DNA from: an uncultured Prevotellaceae bacterium | GTDB taxonomy: Bacteria; Bacteroidota; Bacteroidia; Bacteroidales; Bacteroidaceae | Assembly: GCA_946644025.1 (NCBI GenBank) | Contig: CAMPCG010000115.1 | Coordinates: 1-8,354 of the forward strand | DNA length: 8,354 nt | Direction: 5' to 3' | In this document: positions 1 to 6,787 of the stretch, in pieces | How positions within the stretch are numbered: position 1 is the first letter of the stretch | How the letters are laid out: every line of letters starts with the position of its first letter | The notes under the pieces: generated by a model | Database searches by the model: none | Seen by the model: only the letters and a program-made list of their open reading frames with translations | Told to the model about the DNA's origin: nothing | Made by a program: the position numbers and the translations under genes

Positions 1-3000
1 GTGTGGTTCGTCCAGTCGAAGGTGAACAGGAAGTTGTAGGTACCCGAGGTCTCGAAGTTCCAGGAGTAGTTGCCATCGACAACGTTATAGCCGTTCTTCT
101 CGTCAGTATAATCGCCACCTATGGCGGGGAGCTCGTATGTGCCCCACTGGCCGTCGGCGCGAAGCTTGAAGGCGTAAGTGCCAGCCACAACCTCGACATT
201 GTTAATCTCCAGCGTGAAGATGTTCGGGTCTTCTTCGCTCTGAGTCATCATAAGGTCGTAATCCCAGTCAAGGCCGGGCATGTCGCCCACGATGCCGAAG
301 GTCTTATACATCGTCACGTCGAGCGTCTTGCTCTCGCCCTCAAGGCTGTAGGCAAACTCGTTCTTCAGGTAGCCCTCGGCCTCCACGGTAGCCGTGAAGT
401 CGAGACCGGCCTGGATGACGTCCATCGAGTAGGCACCGCTTTCGTCAGCCGTAGCAGCGTACTGCACACCGTTCTCAGCCTTCAGCGTCACGGTAGCACC
501 ACCGATGCCATCACCGGTAGAGGTCTTGACGGTTCCGGAGAGGACAGCCGACTGGGCAGCAAGGGTGACATAGAGCAACGGGTTATACTTGTTGTTAGAA
601 GCATTGCTCCACTTCATGTTAGAGTAGTCGGTATCATAGGCGAAGTTCAGGGAAATCCACTCGCTGTTACCGCCACCCTCAAGATAGATACGGAGGTCGG
701 AAGTACCATCGTATGTGATGCTTTCAGGCAGATTGATAGTAACCATGTTAGCACCTGAGACGAAAGCCATTTCTCCGGCATTGTATACTGTAATCTCCGT
801 CATGGCTGTCTTGTCGGGGCTACCGTAAGTGATGTCGCCACTGCTCAGGGCTACCCATGCCTTCAGTGAGCTGTTGGTAAGGGTCTTAGCATTGGTGGTT
901 GTTCCCTTGAAAGCAAGAGTTGTAATCTTATCACCATTCTTCAGACCGAATTTAGTCAGCTGTGCTGCGGTATAGAGGATGTCTGAAGTACGTGCCTGTT
1001 CAAAGTTGTAGAAGTCAATAGGAGCGTAACTGTAAGAAGTCGTAGTCCCACTTCCAACCTCGATTGCATCGGCCATAGCGACCTCCTCGGCGAATTTCAC
1101 TTCGACCTCCTCGGTCTTGACGCTGTAGTCGCCGGCCTTAACTTCCACGTAGACGGGGAAGGTTCCTACGACGGGATAGACGTAGCTGACGCTGAGCTGC
1201 GTGCCGGCATCGCTGAGCTTGTGGTTCATCGGGATGGCAACGCCCTCGCCGGTAGCCACGGCCTCACCGTCGACATAGACCGTCACGGTGATGTCCTCGG
1301 CAGCCTCGTCCTGCAGACCCAGGTTCACAATGTTCACGGTAGCCGTGCTGGCCACGTTCTGCATAGCCTCGGCGGGAATGTTGGAAGAGGCAATCGTCCA
1401 GTCGTGCTCAACCTCGGCCAGCTTCAGGCCGTAGAGCTCGTCCACGTAAGGACGGCCGCTGATCTCGAAGCCCAGATACCACTCACCTTCGGGAACCTGA
1501 ACGGTGAATGTCTGGTAGGCGGTGGTCATGGCGTTCTCGGCATCCTGTCCGCTGACGCTGAACAGCTGCTGGCGGGTGGTGCCCTCCTCGGCGTTCAGCA
1601 CCTCCTCGCGCGTAGCGGCGGCATAGACCACCACCTTGCCCTCGGGCCAGTTGCTGTTGTAGGTCTTGGCATCGAACAGCAGGTTCTCACCCGTCGACAC
1701 GAGCTTAGGCGTGACGAAGATGTTCTTCGTGGTGCTGGAAGAAGTGATGGCGTAGTCGCCGGTAGCCACGTAAGTGGTGCTCACGTTGTCCTGATAGACA
1801 GAACCGGCGGGCCACTGGTTGTTCTCAGAGCCGAAGTTAGCATACCACAGCGTCTGGTCGAGCATGGTGCCGCTGACAGCGAGCGTGAAGGTAGCGTCGG
1901 CACCTGTGCCGTCAACGTAGGTGATGACCATGTCGCCGCTGTACGTTCCAGCCTCGGTAGCCGAGAAGGTGATGTCGAACGACTGCTGGCAGGTCTCCAG
2001 ACCGTCCTGTGTGCCGTCGAATGCGGGCAGTGTCATGCTGCTGACAGAAGCGGTGAAGCCCTCGGGCATGGCAATGCTCTTCACGGTGAGCGGAGCGGAA
2101 CCCCAGTTCAGAATCCAGAACGTCTTGCTGGCGCCTGCCTCGTTGGTCTTGCCGAAGTTGTAGGGCGTGGTGTAGTCGGAAGAGGGCTCATACCAGCGGC
2201 TTGTGTACTTCGTGTTCTGGAAGTGGAAGATGGGCTCGTTGGTCACGGTGAGGTCGAAGCCTTCGGTCTCGAACTTCGTGCCGTCGGTGAACTCGAAGAC
2301 AACCTTCGTGCCGGGGAACGTCGTGGTGGTCTCCACCTCGGGAGTGAAGGAAGCGGCGAAGCTGGTCGTGCTGCTTGCGCTGGCGGTCAGGGCCTTCGAT
2401 GCAATCTCCACCTCGTTGTCGCCGTAGATGTACTTCACGGTGTAGTTGTCGGCGGTCTCGTTGGTCAGCGGGATGATGTCCACGCTGGGCTTGCTCAGAG
2501 CTGTGCCGCTCTTTACACGCTCATCGGGCCAGGAGACGCTCTTGATGTAGAGGTCGTGGGCCACGTCGACCTTCTCCAGGCCGACGAGGTTGTCGATGGC
2601 CGAACCAGTGCCATAGAGGGCGAAGGCCACATAGTAGTCGCCAGCGGCATCGAACGAGATAGTCTTGGTCACGAAGCTGCCGCCGGTAGCCTCAGCTCCG
2701 TCAGTGGCTGAATAGGTGTAGTAGGCCACAGGCTCGCCCCAGTTGGTGCGGTCGGTGGAAACATAGACCTTGACATAGTAGGAAGAGCCGTAGCCGGCCT
2801 TCACGTCGAAGGCGAGCTGGTCGCCGGCATTGGCGTGCAGCTTCGGGGTGATGAACTTGTTGTTCTCCGTTGCATAGCTGCTGCTGCTACGGCCGGTAGC
2901 ATATACGTTATAGGTACCACTGGAATAGGTGTAGTCACTTGTAACTCCGCTCTCTGCTATAGAACCGGCAGGATAGACAATGGTAGAGTTGTTGCTCGGA

Positions 3001-4622
3001 TTGTTGAAGTCGGCTGTCCACGTGTTGGCACCGATGACGGTGGCCGAGAAGGGCAGCGTATAGGTCTGCTCTGCTCCGTCCTTGTCGAGGTAGACAATGA
3101 CGAGGTCGCCGGAGAAAGTACCCATGTTAGCAGCGTCGAGCGTGATGTTCAGGGCCTGCTTCTCGCCCTTGGCCACTGTGAACTCGGCAGTGGGAGCATT
3201 GTCGCTGGTGAAGCCCTCGGGCAGCGTGACGCTCTTGACGGTAAGCGGAGCCGTACCCGTATTGGCAATCTCGAAGCTCTTCGTCGTGCTTTCCATGATG
3301 GTGCCCCATGACTCAGCACTCGAAATGCTGCTGGTCGAGGTGTCGCCTCCGGCACGGAACACGAACTTAGGCTCGTAAGCGGTATAAGTAGACTGTGCGC
3401 GCTTTACCACTGTGCCAAAGAGGTTCTCCTTCAGGTTCATGCTGATATAGGTGTAGCTGTTGGGCCAGAGAGAGGTCTCCAACTCGGCAGACACCACAAA
3501 CTCTTCTGAAGTCTCGCCGATGGCAAGGTTCTGAGGAACATCCACGGTAGCATAGACTTCGCCTGTAGAACCGTTGATGATAGAAATGCTGAAGCCTTCG
3601 TCGCCCTGCTTCAAATCGACTTCGCCTGTGTTGGTCACAGTAACGGTATAGCTGACAAGCACCTTTCCGTTAGGCTGCTGCTCCCATTTGATGGTTCCAG
3701 TCACATCGGAGGGTACAGCAGAAGCAATCGTAATCTTGCTCTCGGGAATGATGGTTGCTTCGGTAGCTGTGAAGTTGTCGAGCCACACATACGAGCTGCG
3801 GATACCAATACGCTCACCAGCCTCGTCGACGGGGATGGTGATGGTGGTAAAGCTGGTATTGTTAATGGCTGATACATCAACGGTAATCTGGTCTCCGCGT
3901 GAGTAGGTGCCGTCGCCGTTGTCGATAATCTTGTAGAACGACAGTTGCGGGGTGTAGTACGATGCCGTCGTTTTGGCATCAATCGTAACCGTACCTTTTA
4001 CGACAGGAGTCACCAGCAGGTCGTAAAGACTGTTTGTATTCTGGTTGGTGATGCAAGAGAGGGCACCGCTGCCGTCTACGCCAGCCGTTTCAGAATAACT
4101 GTAGCTGGGATAGGAGGTTTCGCCCCAGTAGTCCTCATACGTGCCGACGATGTGCCTCCAGTTGGAAGCCACCTGGAAGTCGTGGTTGCTGGTGGTGATG
4201 GAAGTGTTGAAGTCGCAGACGTAGCCGGCAGCCACGGGCTCGGTGTAGTCGGAAAGGGTGATGCCATTTCCAACTGCCGCGCCGCTCCATCCTGTAATGG
4301 AATAGAGCTTTCCGTTTTCGACGGCGAGGTCAGCAGTCTTGTTATACATACCAGCACTTTCTTCTAAAGTGTTGCCTACAGAGCCGCGGGCAACGATCAT
4401 GCCAGTAATAGCATCATCAAAAGTGGCTTTCAGGATGCCCTCTTCCACGGTAGAAAGAGTGGCCCAACTGCCGTCAACGCCATCGCCCCAGATCCAGAGC
4501 GAGATGACCGCGTTGTCGTTCGTCCACTCGTTCGGCTGGATGTACACCGTCTTGGAGGCGGAAGCGGTGACCGTCCCAAGGAGTGCGACGAGCGTCAAGA
4601 ATAGTAATCTAATCTTTTTCAT
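1..4622 (-). CDS. Giant modular secreted surface protein (N-terminal 1540 residues, runs off left edge)
   Basis: I translated the minus strand from the ATG at 4622-4620 and found no stop down to base 1, so this is the 5' part of a gene longer than 4.6 kb. Residues 1-22 are a Sec signal peptide (MKKIRLLFLTLVALL, cleavage probably after ASA, no lipobox). Next come a CBM26/starch-binding-like domain (about 24-112, WIWGDG and LYSITGW motifs), then three choice-of-anchor-J-like domains (about 133-289, 532-690, 921-1075). Each is followed by a CARDB-like beta-sandwich (about 298-405, 686-800, 1071-1175). ASH/Hydin-like domains lie at about 420-531 and 799-921 and share the APLTVKS and PEGFT motifs. 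Then follow an unassigned beta-rich domain (1176-1355), a carboxypeptidase-regulatory-like domain (1357-1439, SGTV...GIGGATVTL) and a SusE/F-like domain (from about 1439, FGIVGDMPGLDW). The role is inferred to be glycan or surface binding; no catalytic motif was seen. An in-frame ATG at 4628 is an alternative start. The C-terminal sorting tail, if any, lies outside the window. Confidence 0.92.
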   Translation of the reverse strand, partial: MKKIRLLFLTLVALLGTVTASASKTVYIQPNEWTNDNAVISLWIWGDGVDGSWATLSTVEEGILKATFDDAITGMIVARGSVGNTLEESAGMYNKTADLAVENGKLYSITGWSGAAVGNGITLSDYTEPVAAGYVCDFNTSITTSNHDFQVASNWRHIVGTYEDYWGETSYPSYSYSETAGVDGSGALSCITNQNTNSLYDLLVTPVVKGTVTIDAKTTASYYTPQLSFYKIIDNGDGTYSRGDQITVDVSAINNTSFTTITIPVDEAGERIGIRSSYVWLDNFTATEATIIPESKITIASAVPSDVTGTIKWEQQPNGKVLVSYTVTVTNTGEVDLKQGDEGFSISIINGSTGEVYATVDVPQNLAIGETSEEFVVSAELETSLWPNSYTYISMNLKENLFGTVVKRAQSTYTAYEPKFVFRAGGDTSTSSISSAESWGTIMESTTKSFEIANTGTAPLTVKSVTLPEGFTSDNAPTAEFTVAKGEKQALNITLDAANMGTFSGDLVIVYLDKDGAEQTYTLPFSATVIGANTWTADFNNPSNNSTIVYPAGSIAESGVTSDYTYSSGTYNVYATGRSSSSYATENNKFITPKLHANAGDQLAFDVKAGYGSSYYVKVYVSTDRTNWGEPVAYYTYSATDGAEATGGSFVTKTISFDAAGDYYVAFALYGTGSAIDNLVGLEKVDVAHDLYIKSVSWPDERVKSGTALSKPSVDIIPLTNETADNYTVKYIYGDNEVEIASKALTASASSTTSFAASFTPEVETTTTFPGTKVVFEFTDGTKFETEGFDLTVTNEPIFHFQNTKYTSRWYEPSSDYTTPYNFGKTNEAGASKTFWILNWGSAPLTVKSIAMPEGFTASVSSMTLPAFDGTQDGLETCQQSFDITFSATEAGTYSGDMVITYVDGTGADATFTLAVSGTMLDQTLWYANFGSENNQWPAGSVYQDNVSTTYVATGDYAITSSSTTKNIFVTPKLVSTGENLLFDAKTYNSNWPEGKVVVYAAATREEVLNAEEGTTRQQLFSVSGQDAENAMTTAYQTFTVQVPEGEWYLGFEISGRPYVDELYGLKLAEVEHDWTIASSNIPAEAMQNVASTATVNIVNLGLQDEAAEDITVTVYVDGEAVATGEGVAIPMNHKLSDAGTQLSVSYVYPVVGTFPVYVEVKAGDYSVKTEEVEVKFAEEVAMADAIEVGSGTTTSYSYAPIDFYNFEQARTSDILYTAAQLTKFGLKNGDKITTLAFKGTTTNAKTLTNSSLKAWVALSSGDITYGSPDKTAMTEITVYNAGEMAFVSGANMVTINLPESITYDGTSDLRIYLEGGGNSEWISLNFAYDTDYSNMKWSNASNNKYNPLLYVTLAAQSAVLSGTVKTSTGDGIGGATVTLKAENGVQYAATADESGAYSMDVIQAGLDFTATVEAEGYLKNEFAYSLEGESKTLDVTMYKTFGIVGDMPGLDWDYDLMMTQSEEDPNIFTLEINNVEVVAGTYAFKLRADGQWGTYELPAIGGDYTDEKNGYNVVDGNYSWNFETSGTYNFLFTFDWTNH
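2053..2096 (-). repeat. Internal duplicated segment, copy 2 (second ASH-like domain of the giant protein)
   Basis: This is the partner of 3208-3251. It encodes APLTVKSIAMPEGFT, starting at residue 843. The surrounding domain order (anchor-J, CARDB-like, ASH-like) is the same as around copy 1. Confidence 0.75.
3208..3251 (-). repeat. Internal duplicated segment, copy 1 (first ASH-like domain of the giant protein)
   Basis: These 44 bases match 2053-2096 at 37 positions by hand comparison, with no gap and in the same frame, 1155 bp (385 codons) apart. They encode APLTVKSVTLPEGFT, starting at residue 458. This is a nucleotide-level trace of duplication of a domain module. Confidence 0.75.
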
Positions 4623-4725
4623 ACGCATTTTAAGTTTAGGTTAATGAATTGTGTTAATTATAAAAGTTGTTGTTGTGTTGCCAAACTGTTTGTGTGCTGA
4701 TTAGCAGATATTTGCTTTGACAATG

Positions 4726-4757
4726 CAAAAATAACGTGTTTTAGCGTAAAGTCCAAA
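4726..4757 (-). promoter_or_regulatory. Bacteroidetes-type promoter for the giant secreted protein gene
   Basis: On the minus strand, TTTG (4757-4754) is followed after exactly 20 bases by TATTTTTG (4733-4726). This fits the Bacteroidetes primary-sigma consensus of TTTG near -33 and TAnnTTTG near -7. Transcription should start near 4718-4721, giving a 5' leader of roughly 95-100 bases before the ATG at 4622. The leader is strongly AT-rich (15 G/C in bases 4621-4680 by hand count) and has no Shine-Dalgarno motif, as is usual in this phylum. The giant gene therefore probably has its own promoter rather than depending only on read-through from the gene upstream. Confidence 0.72.
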
Positions 4758-4797
4758 GAATGCTAACGTTTTTTCACAGTTTAGGGGGCAGAAAGTG

Positions 4798-6732
4798 TCA
4801 AAATGCCACTTTTCGCGTTTTCCCGTCGGCCTGTTTGACGATGTAGATGCCGTGTCCGGGTGTGCTCACGGGCTGGCCGCCGATGGTGAAGAGCGATGGG
4901 CGTTGGGCGTTGGGTGTTGTGTGGTGGGCGATGGCTGTTATCTCGGGCAGGTCGGCCAGGGCCACGGCGTTGGCGTTGGTGATGTCCATCTGCATGACGT
5001 TGTCGTCGGTGACGCTGTCGGCAGCCTTGGTGATGAAGGCCACGACCTCGAGGTTGTCGATGTTCCACTTCTCGGGCAGGGTGGTCTCATAGCGGGCGTA
5101 GTAGCGGGGGAGACCCGACGCTGACGCGTCGGGAATAGTGGCTGCTGACGCGCCGGGAATAGTGGCTGCTGACGCGGCGGGGTTGGGGGTGGCATCGGTC
5201 ACGTCGAGGGCGTCGCCCTGGGCTGCTGTGAGGTACTGGCGCAGCACGTGGTTGTGCTTGTAGCTGCGGTTGAAGGAGGTGCGGCCCGTGGTGGTGTTGT
5301 AGACGGCCTGGGGCGACGTTACGCCGTTCTCGGTGAGCATGACGGTGAGGGCCAGCTGGGAGAAGATGTCGGCGGCTTGGGGGTGGACGTCGCCCGAGAG
5401 CTCGACGGTGAGCTGGCGCGTGTCGGCGTTGTAGGCCGGGCTTATCTCCACGGTGGCGAAGGCCGGGTTCTCGCTGTCCTGCTGCACCATGTCGTTAATG
5501 ATTCCGGCCACCATGTCGGTGGGGAAGACGGTGAGGTAGTCGTTCATGTCGTAGGCTATGTAGGACTCTCCCGGGAAGTAGGCGCGGTTGATGGTGAACG
5601 CAGGGTAGGTGTAGGCGTAGAGGTCGGCGAGGTAGTCGGCCTCGCTGACGGCCAGCGCTGCTCCGGGCTTGTGCACGTTTACTACGATGGCGTCGTCGCG
5701 CTGCTTGAGCATCTGCTCTATGCCCTGGTTGAGGAAGGGGGCGTTGGTCGACTCCGGGTCGTTGTACACCTCTACGTAGGTCTTCTGGCGTTGTAGCGCG
5801 TCGGTGTAGTAGACGAAGGTGGAGGTGGCAGATAGGGGCGAGGAGTTGGGAGTGAGGAGTTGGTTGGTGGGCTCGCCGTCTATCTTGGTGACGCTGACGG
5901 TGAGCTGGTGCGTGCCGGGTGTCATGTCGTCGAGGGCCAGGTTTTGCTCCACGGTGACGGCCTGTCCGCAGACGATGGAGTCGCTGCGGTCGATGAGCAG
6001 CGGCTGTCGGTCGTCAATCTGGAAGGCGAGCTGGTAGCTGCCTATGTCATCGCGTCCGGTGTTGGCGTAGGTGACCATTACTTCGAGCTGCTGTCCGGCT
6101 GTGCGGTAGCGGAATCCCGGGTCGAAGTAGTTGATGGCCATGTCCTTTCGCGGCAGGTTGCTGACGTCGACGATGAGCTGTGCGCAGAGGTTGCCTATTC
6201 CGGTGATGCTGTAGAAGGCGGCTCCCTGTCCGAAGTCTCCGTAGACGAGGCATCCGCCGTCTTCGTCGGCCTCTCCCACTCCGCAGAGTGCTCCCTCCTC
6301 GGCGTCGCTCATGGCCTGTGTCTCGACGTAGTCGAAGCCGTAGAGCAGCGTCTCGTCGCCGTTGATGGTGTAGCCGTCGCCGTTGAGCCACACGGTGTTC
6401 CATCCGGCGTATGTGCGCTGGTTCTGCTCCACGATGGGCGCGAGGCCGCTGTCCTGCATGGTATAGATGAAGGCTCGGGTGCGTCCCACCGACTGGCTGA
6501 GTGCGAAGCGTATGCCTACGACCTTGCAGCCGGCGTAGGCCGAGAGCTGTTCGGGGTAGAGCATGGCGCCGATGGGGTAGGTGCCCGGTGTGCCGATGTA
6601 GGCGCCGCTGACGTCGATGCCGTCGCCCAGGGTGTAGCCCAGCAGGCGCTGGTTTTCAGAGAGTGTCTGGGCGCTGGTGCTCAGGACGGTCAGGAGAAGG
6701 GCCATGACGGCCCAGAAACGATGATTATTCAT
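4798..6732 (-). CDS. Omp28-related secreted protein with T9SS-like C-terminal tail (644 aa)
   Basis: The start is the ATG at 6732, because residues 1-21 then form a clean Sec signal peptide (MNNHRFWAVMALLLTVLSTSA). The frame stays open upstream to 7032, but that part overlaps the preceding gene and is low-complexity Pro/Arg. Residues about 25-195 form a Bacteroidetes beta-sandwich (YPIGAMLYPEQLSAYAG) and about 205-285 a CARDB-like domain. About 313-600 resemble the Omp28 family: a thioredoxin-like start (TYVEVYNDPESTNAP) and the family-like KHNHVLR stretch at 492-498. Residues about 614-644 (LFTIGGQPV ... GIYIVKQADGKTRKVAF) resemble a type A T9SS sorting domain. Where relatives, as I recall them, carry a CxxC motif, this protein has ESTNAP (327-332), so redox activity there is unlikely. 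Two heptad-repeat linkers and an ASAATIP repeat (518-540) interrupt the domains. It follows the cleaved-adhesin gene by 55 bp and is probably co-transcribed with it. The molecular role is unknown; a surface-located binding protein is likely. Confidence 0.88.
   Translation of the reverse strand: MNNHRFWAVMALLLTVLSTSAQTLSENQRLLGYTLGDGIDVSGAYIGTPGTYPIGAMLYPEQLSAYAGCKVVGIRFALSQSVGRTRAFIYTMQDSGLAPIVEQNQRTYAGWNTVWLNGDGYTINGDETLLYGFDYVETQAMSDAEEGALCGVGEADEDGGCLVYGDFGQGAAFYSITGIGNLCAQLIVDVSNLPRKDMAINYFDPGFRYRTAGQQLEVMVTYANTGRDDIGSYQLAFQIDDRQPLLIDRSDSIVCGQAVTVEQNLALDDMTPGTHQLTVSVTKIDGEPTNQLLTPNSSPLSATSTFVYYTDALQRQKTYVEVYNDPESTNAPFLNQGIEQMLKQRDDAIVVNVHKPGAALAVSEADYLADLYAYTYPAFTINRAYFPGESYIAYDMNDYLTVFPTDMVAGIINDMVQQDSENPAFATVEISPAYNADTRQLTVELSGDVHPQAADIFSQLALTVMLTENGVTSPQAVYNTTTGRTSFNRSYKHNHVLRQYLTAAQGDALDVTDATPNPAASAATIPGASAATIPDASASGLPRYYARYETTLPEKWNIDNLEVVAFITKAADSVTDDNVMQMDITNANAVALADLPEITAIAHHTTPNAQRPSLFTIGGQPVSTPGHGIYIVKQADGKTRKVAF
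4898..4932. repeat. Heptad repeat in the linker before the C-terminal tail of the Omp28-like gene
   Basis: On the plus strand the 7-bp units GGGCGTT, GGGCGTT, GGGTGTT, a diverged GTGTGGT and GGGCGAT run in register. They encode the linker AHHTTPNAQRP (about residues 601-612) just before the sorting-type tail. The G-rich strand is the template strand and has four G3 tracts. Confidence 0.7.
5114..5180 (-). repeat. GC-rich palindromic element with tandem 24-bp copies inside the Omp28-like gene
   Basis: A perfect palindrome lies at 5114-5133: 8-base arms CCCGACGC and GCGTCGGG around a TGAC loop. It is followed by 24-bp direct repeats at 5123-5146 and 5147-5170 and a partial third copy from 5171. 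The two full repeat copies differ only at the base that is T in the palindrome arm and C in the next copy. On the coding strand the copies read ASAATIP(G/D). The array falls in an apparent loop of the Omp28-like domain, residues about 518-540, and keeps the frame because the unit is a multiple of three. Confidence 0.85.
5841..5868. repeat. Heptad repeat in a linker of the Omp28-like gene
   Basis: On the plus strand the 7-bp units AGGAGTT, GGGAGTG, AGGAGTT and a diverged GGTTGGT follow one another. They encode the low-complexity stretch TNQLLTPNSS (about residues 289-298) between the CARDB-like domain and the Omp28-like domain. Confidence 0.65.
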
Positions 6733-6746
6733 GGGTGTTGGGTATT
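6733..6746. repeat. Heptad repeat directly abutting the start codon of the Omp28-like gene
   Basis: Two 7-bp units, GGGTGTT and GGGTATT on the plus strand, lie immediately before the ATG at 6732. On the mRNA they read AAUACCC AACACCC, so they occupy the place of a ribosome-binding site without resembling one. They are next to the palindrome at 6751-6769. Confidence 0.6.
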
Positions 6747-6750
6747 GGTG

Positions 6751-6769
6751 GGGCGATTGCAAATCGCCC
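6751..6769. repeat. Short perfect palindrome (REP-like) in the gap before the Omp28-like gene
   Basis: GGGCGATT and AATCGCCC form an 8-bp stem around a 3-base GCA loop in the 55-bp gap between the two genes. No T-run follows on either strand, so it is a poor candidate for an intrinsic terminator. The core GATTGCAAATC resembles dispersed palindromes that I recall from Bacteroidetes genomes, but I cannot verify copy number from one window. It could also act as an mRNA processing or stability hairpin within a bicistronic transcript. Confidence 0.7.
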
Positions 6770-6787
6770 GGAAGAGACGGGACTTGG

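Noticed and set aside
1221..2711. Long plus-strand open frame (496 codons), with others at 3-758 and 5860-6795
   Set aside because: They lie antisense to continuous minus-strand genes that have signal peptides and recognisable domains. Their translations are biased toward Val/Gly/His/Glu, as expected from the reverse of GC-biased codons.
4765..4797. Possible terminator after the Omp28-like gene
   Set aside because: Only a weak imperfect stem (CTAAAC with GTTAG) around an A-rich loop is visible, and no T-run follows it on the minus strand.
4898..4932. G-quadruplex on the plus strand
   Set aside because: Four G3 tracts are present but the last loop is about 11 bases, so stability is doubtful. 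The 7-bp periodicity explains the pattern better.
5114..5180. CRISPR array
   Set aside because: The repeats are directly adjacent without unique spacers and are translated in frame.
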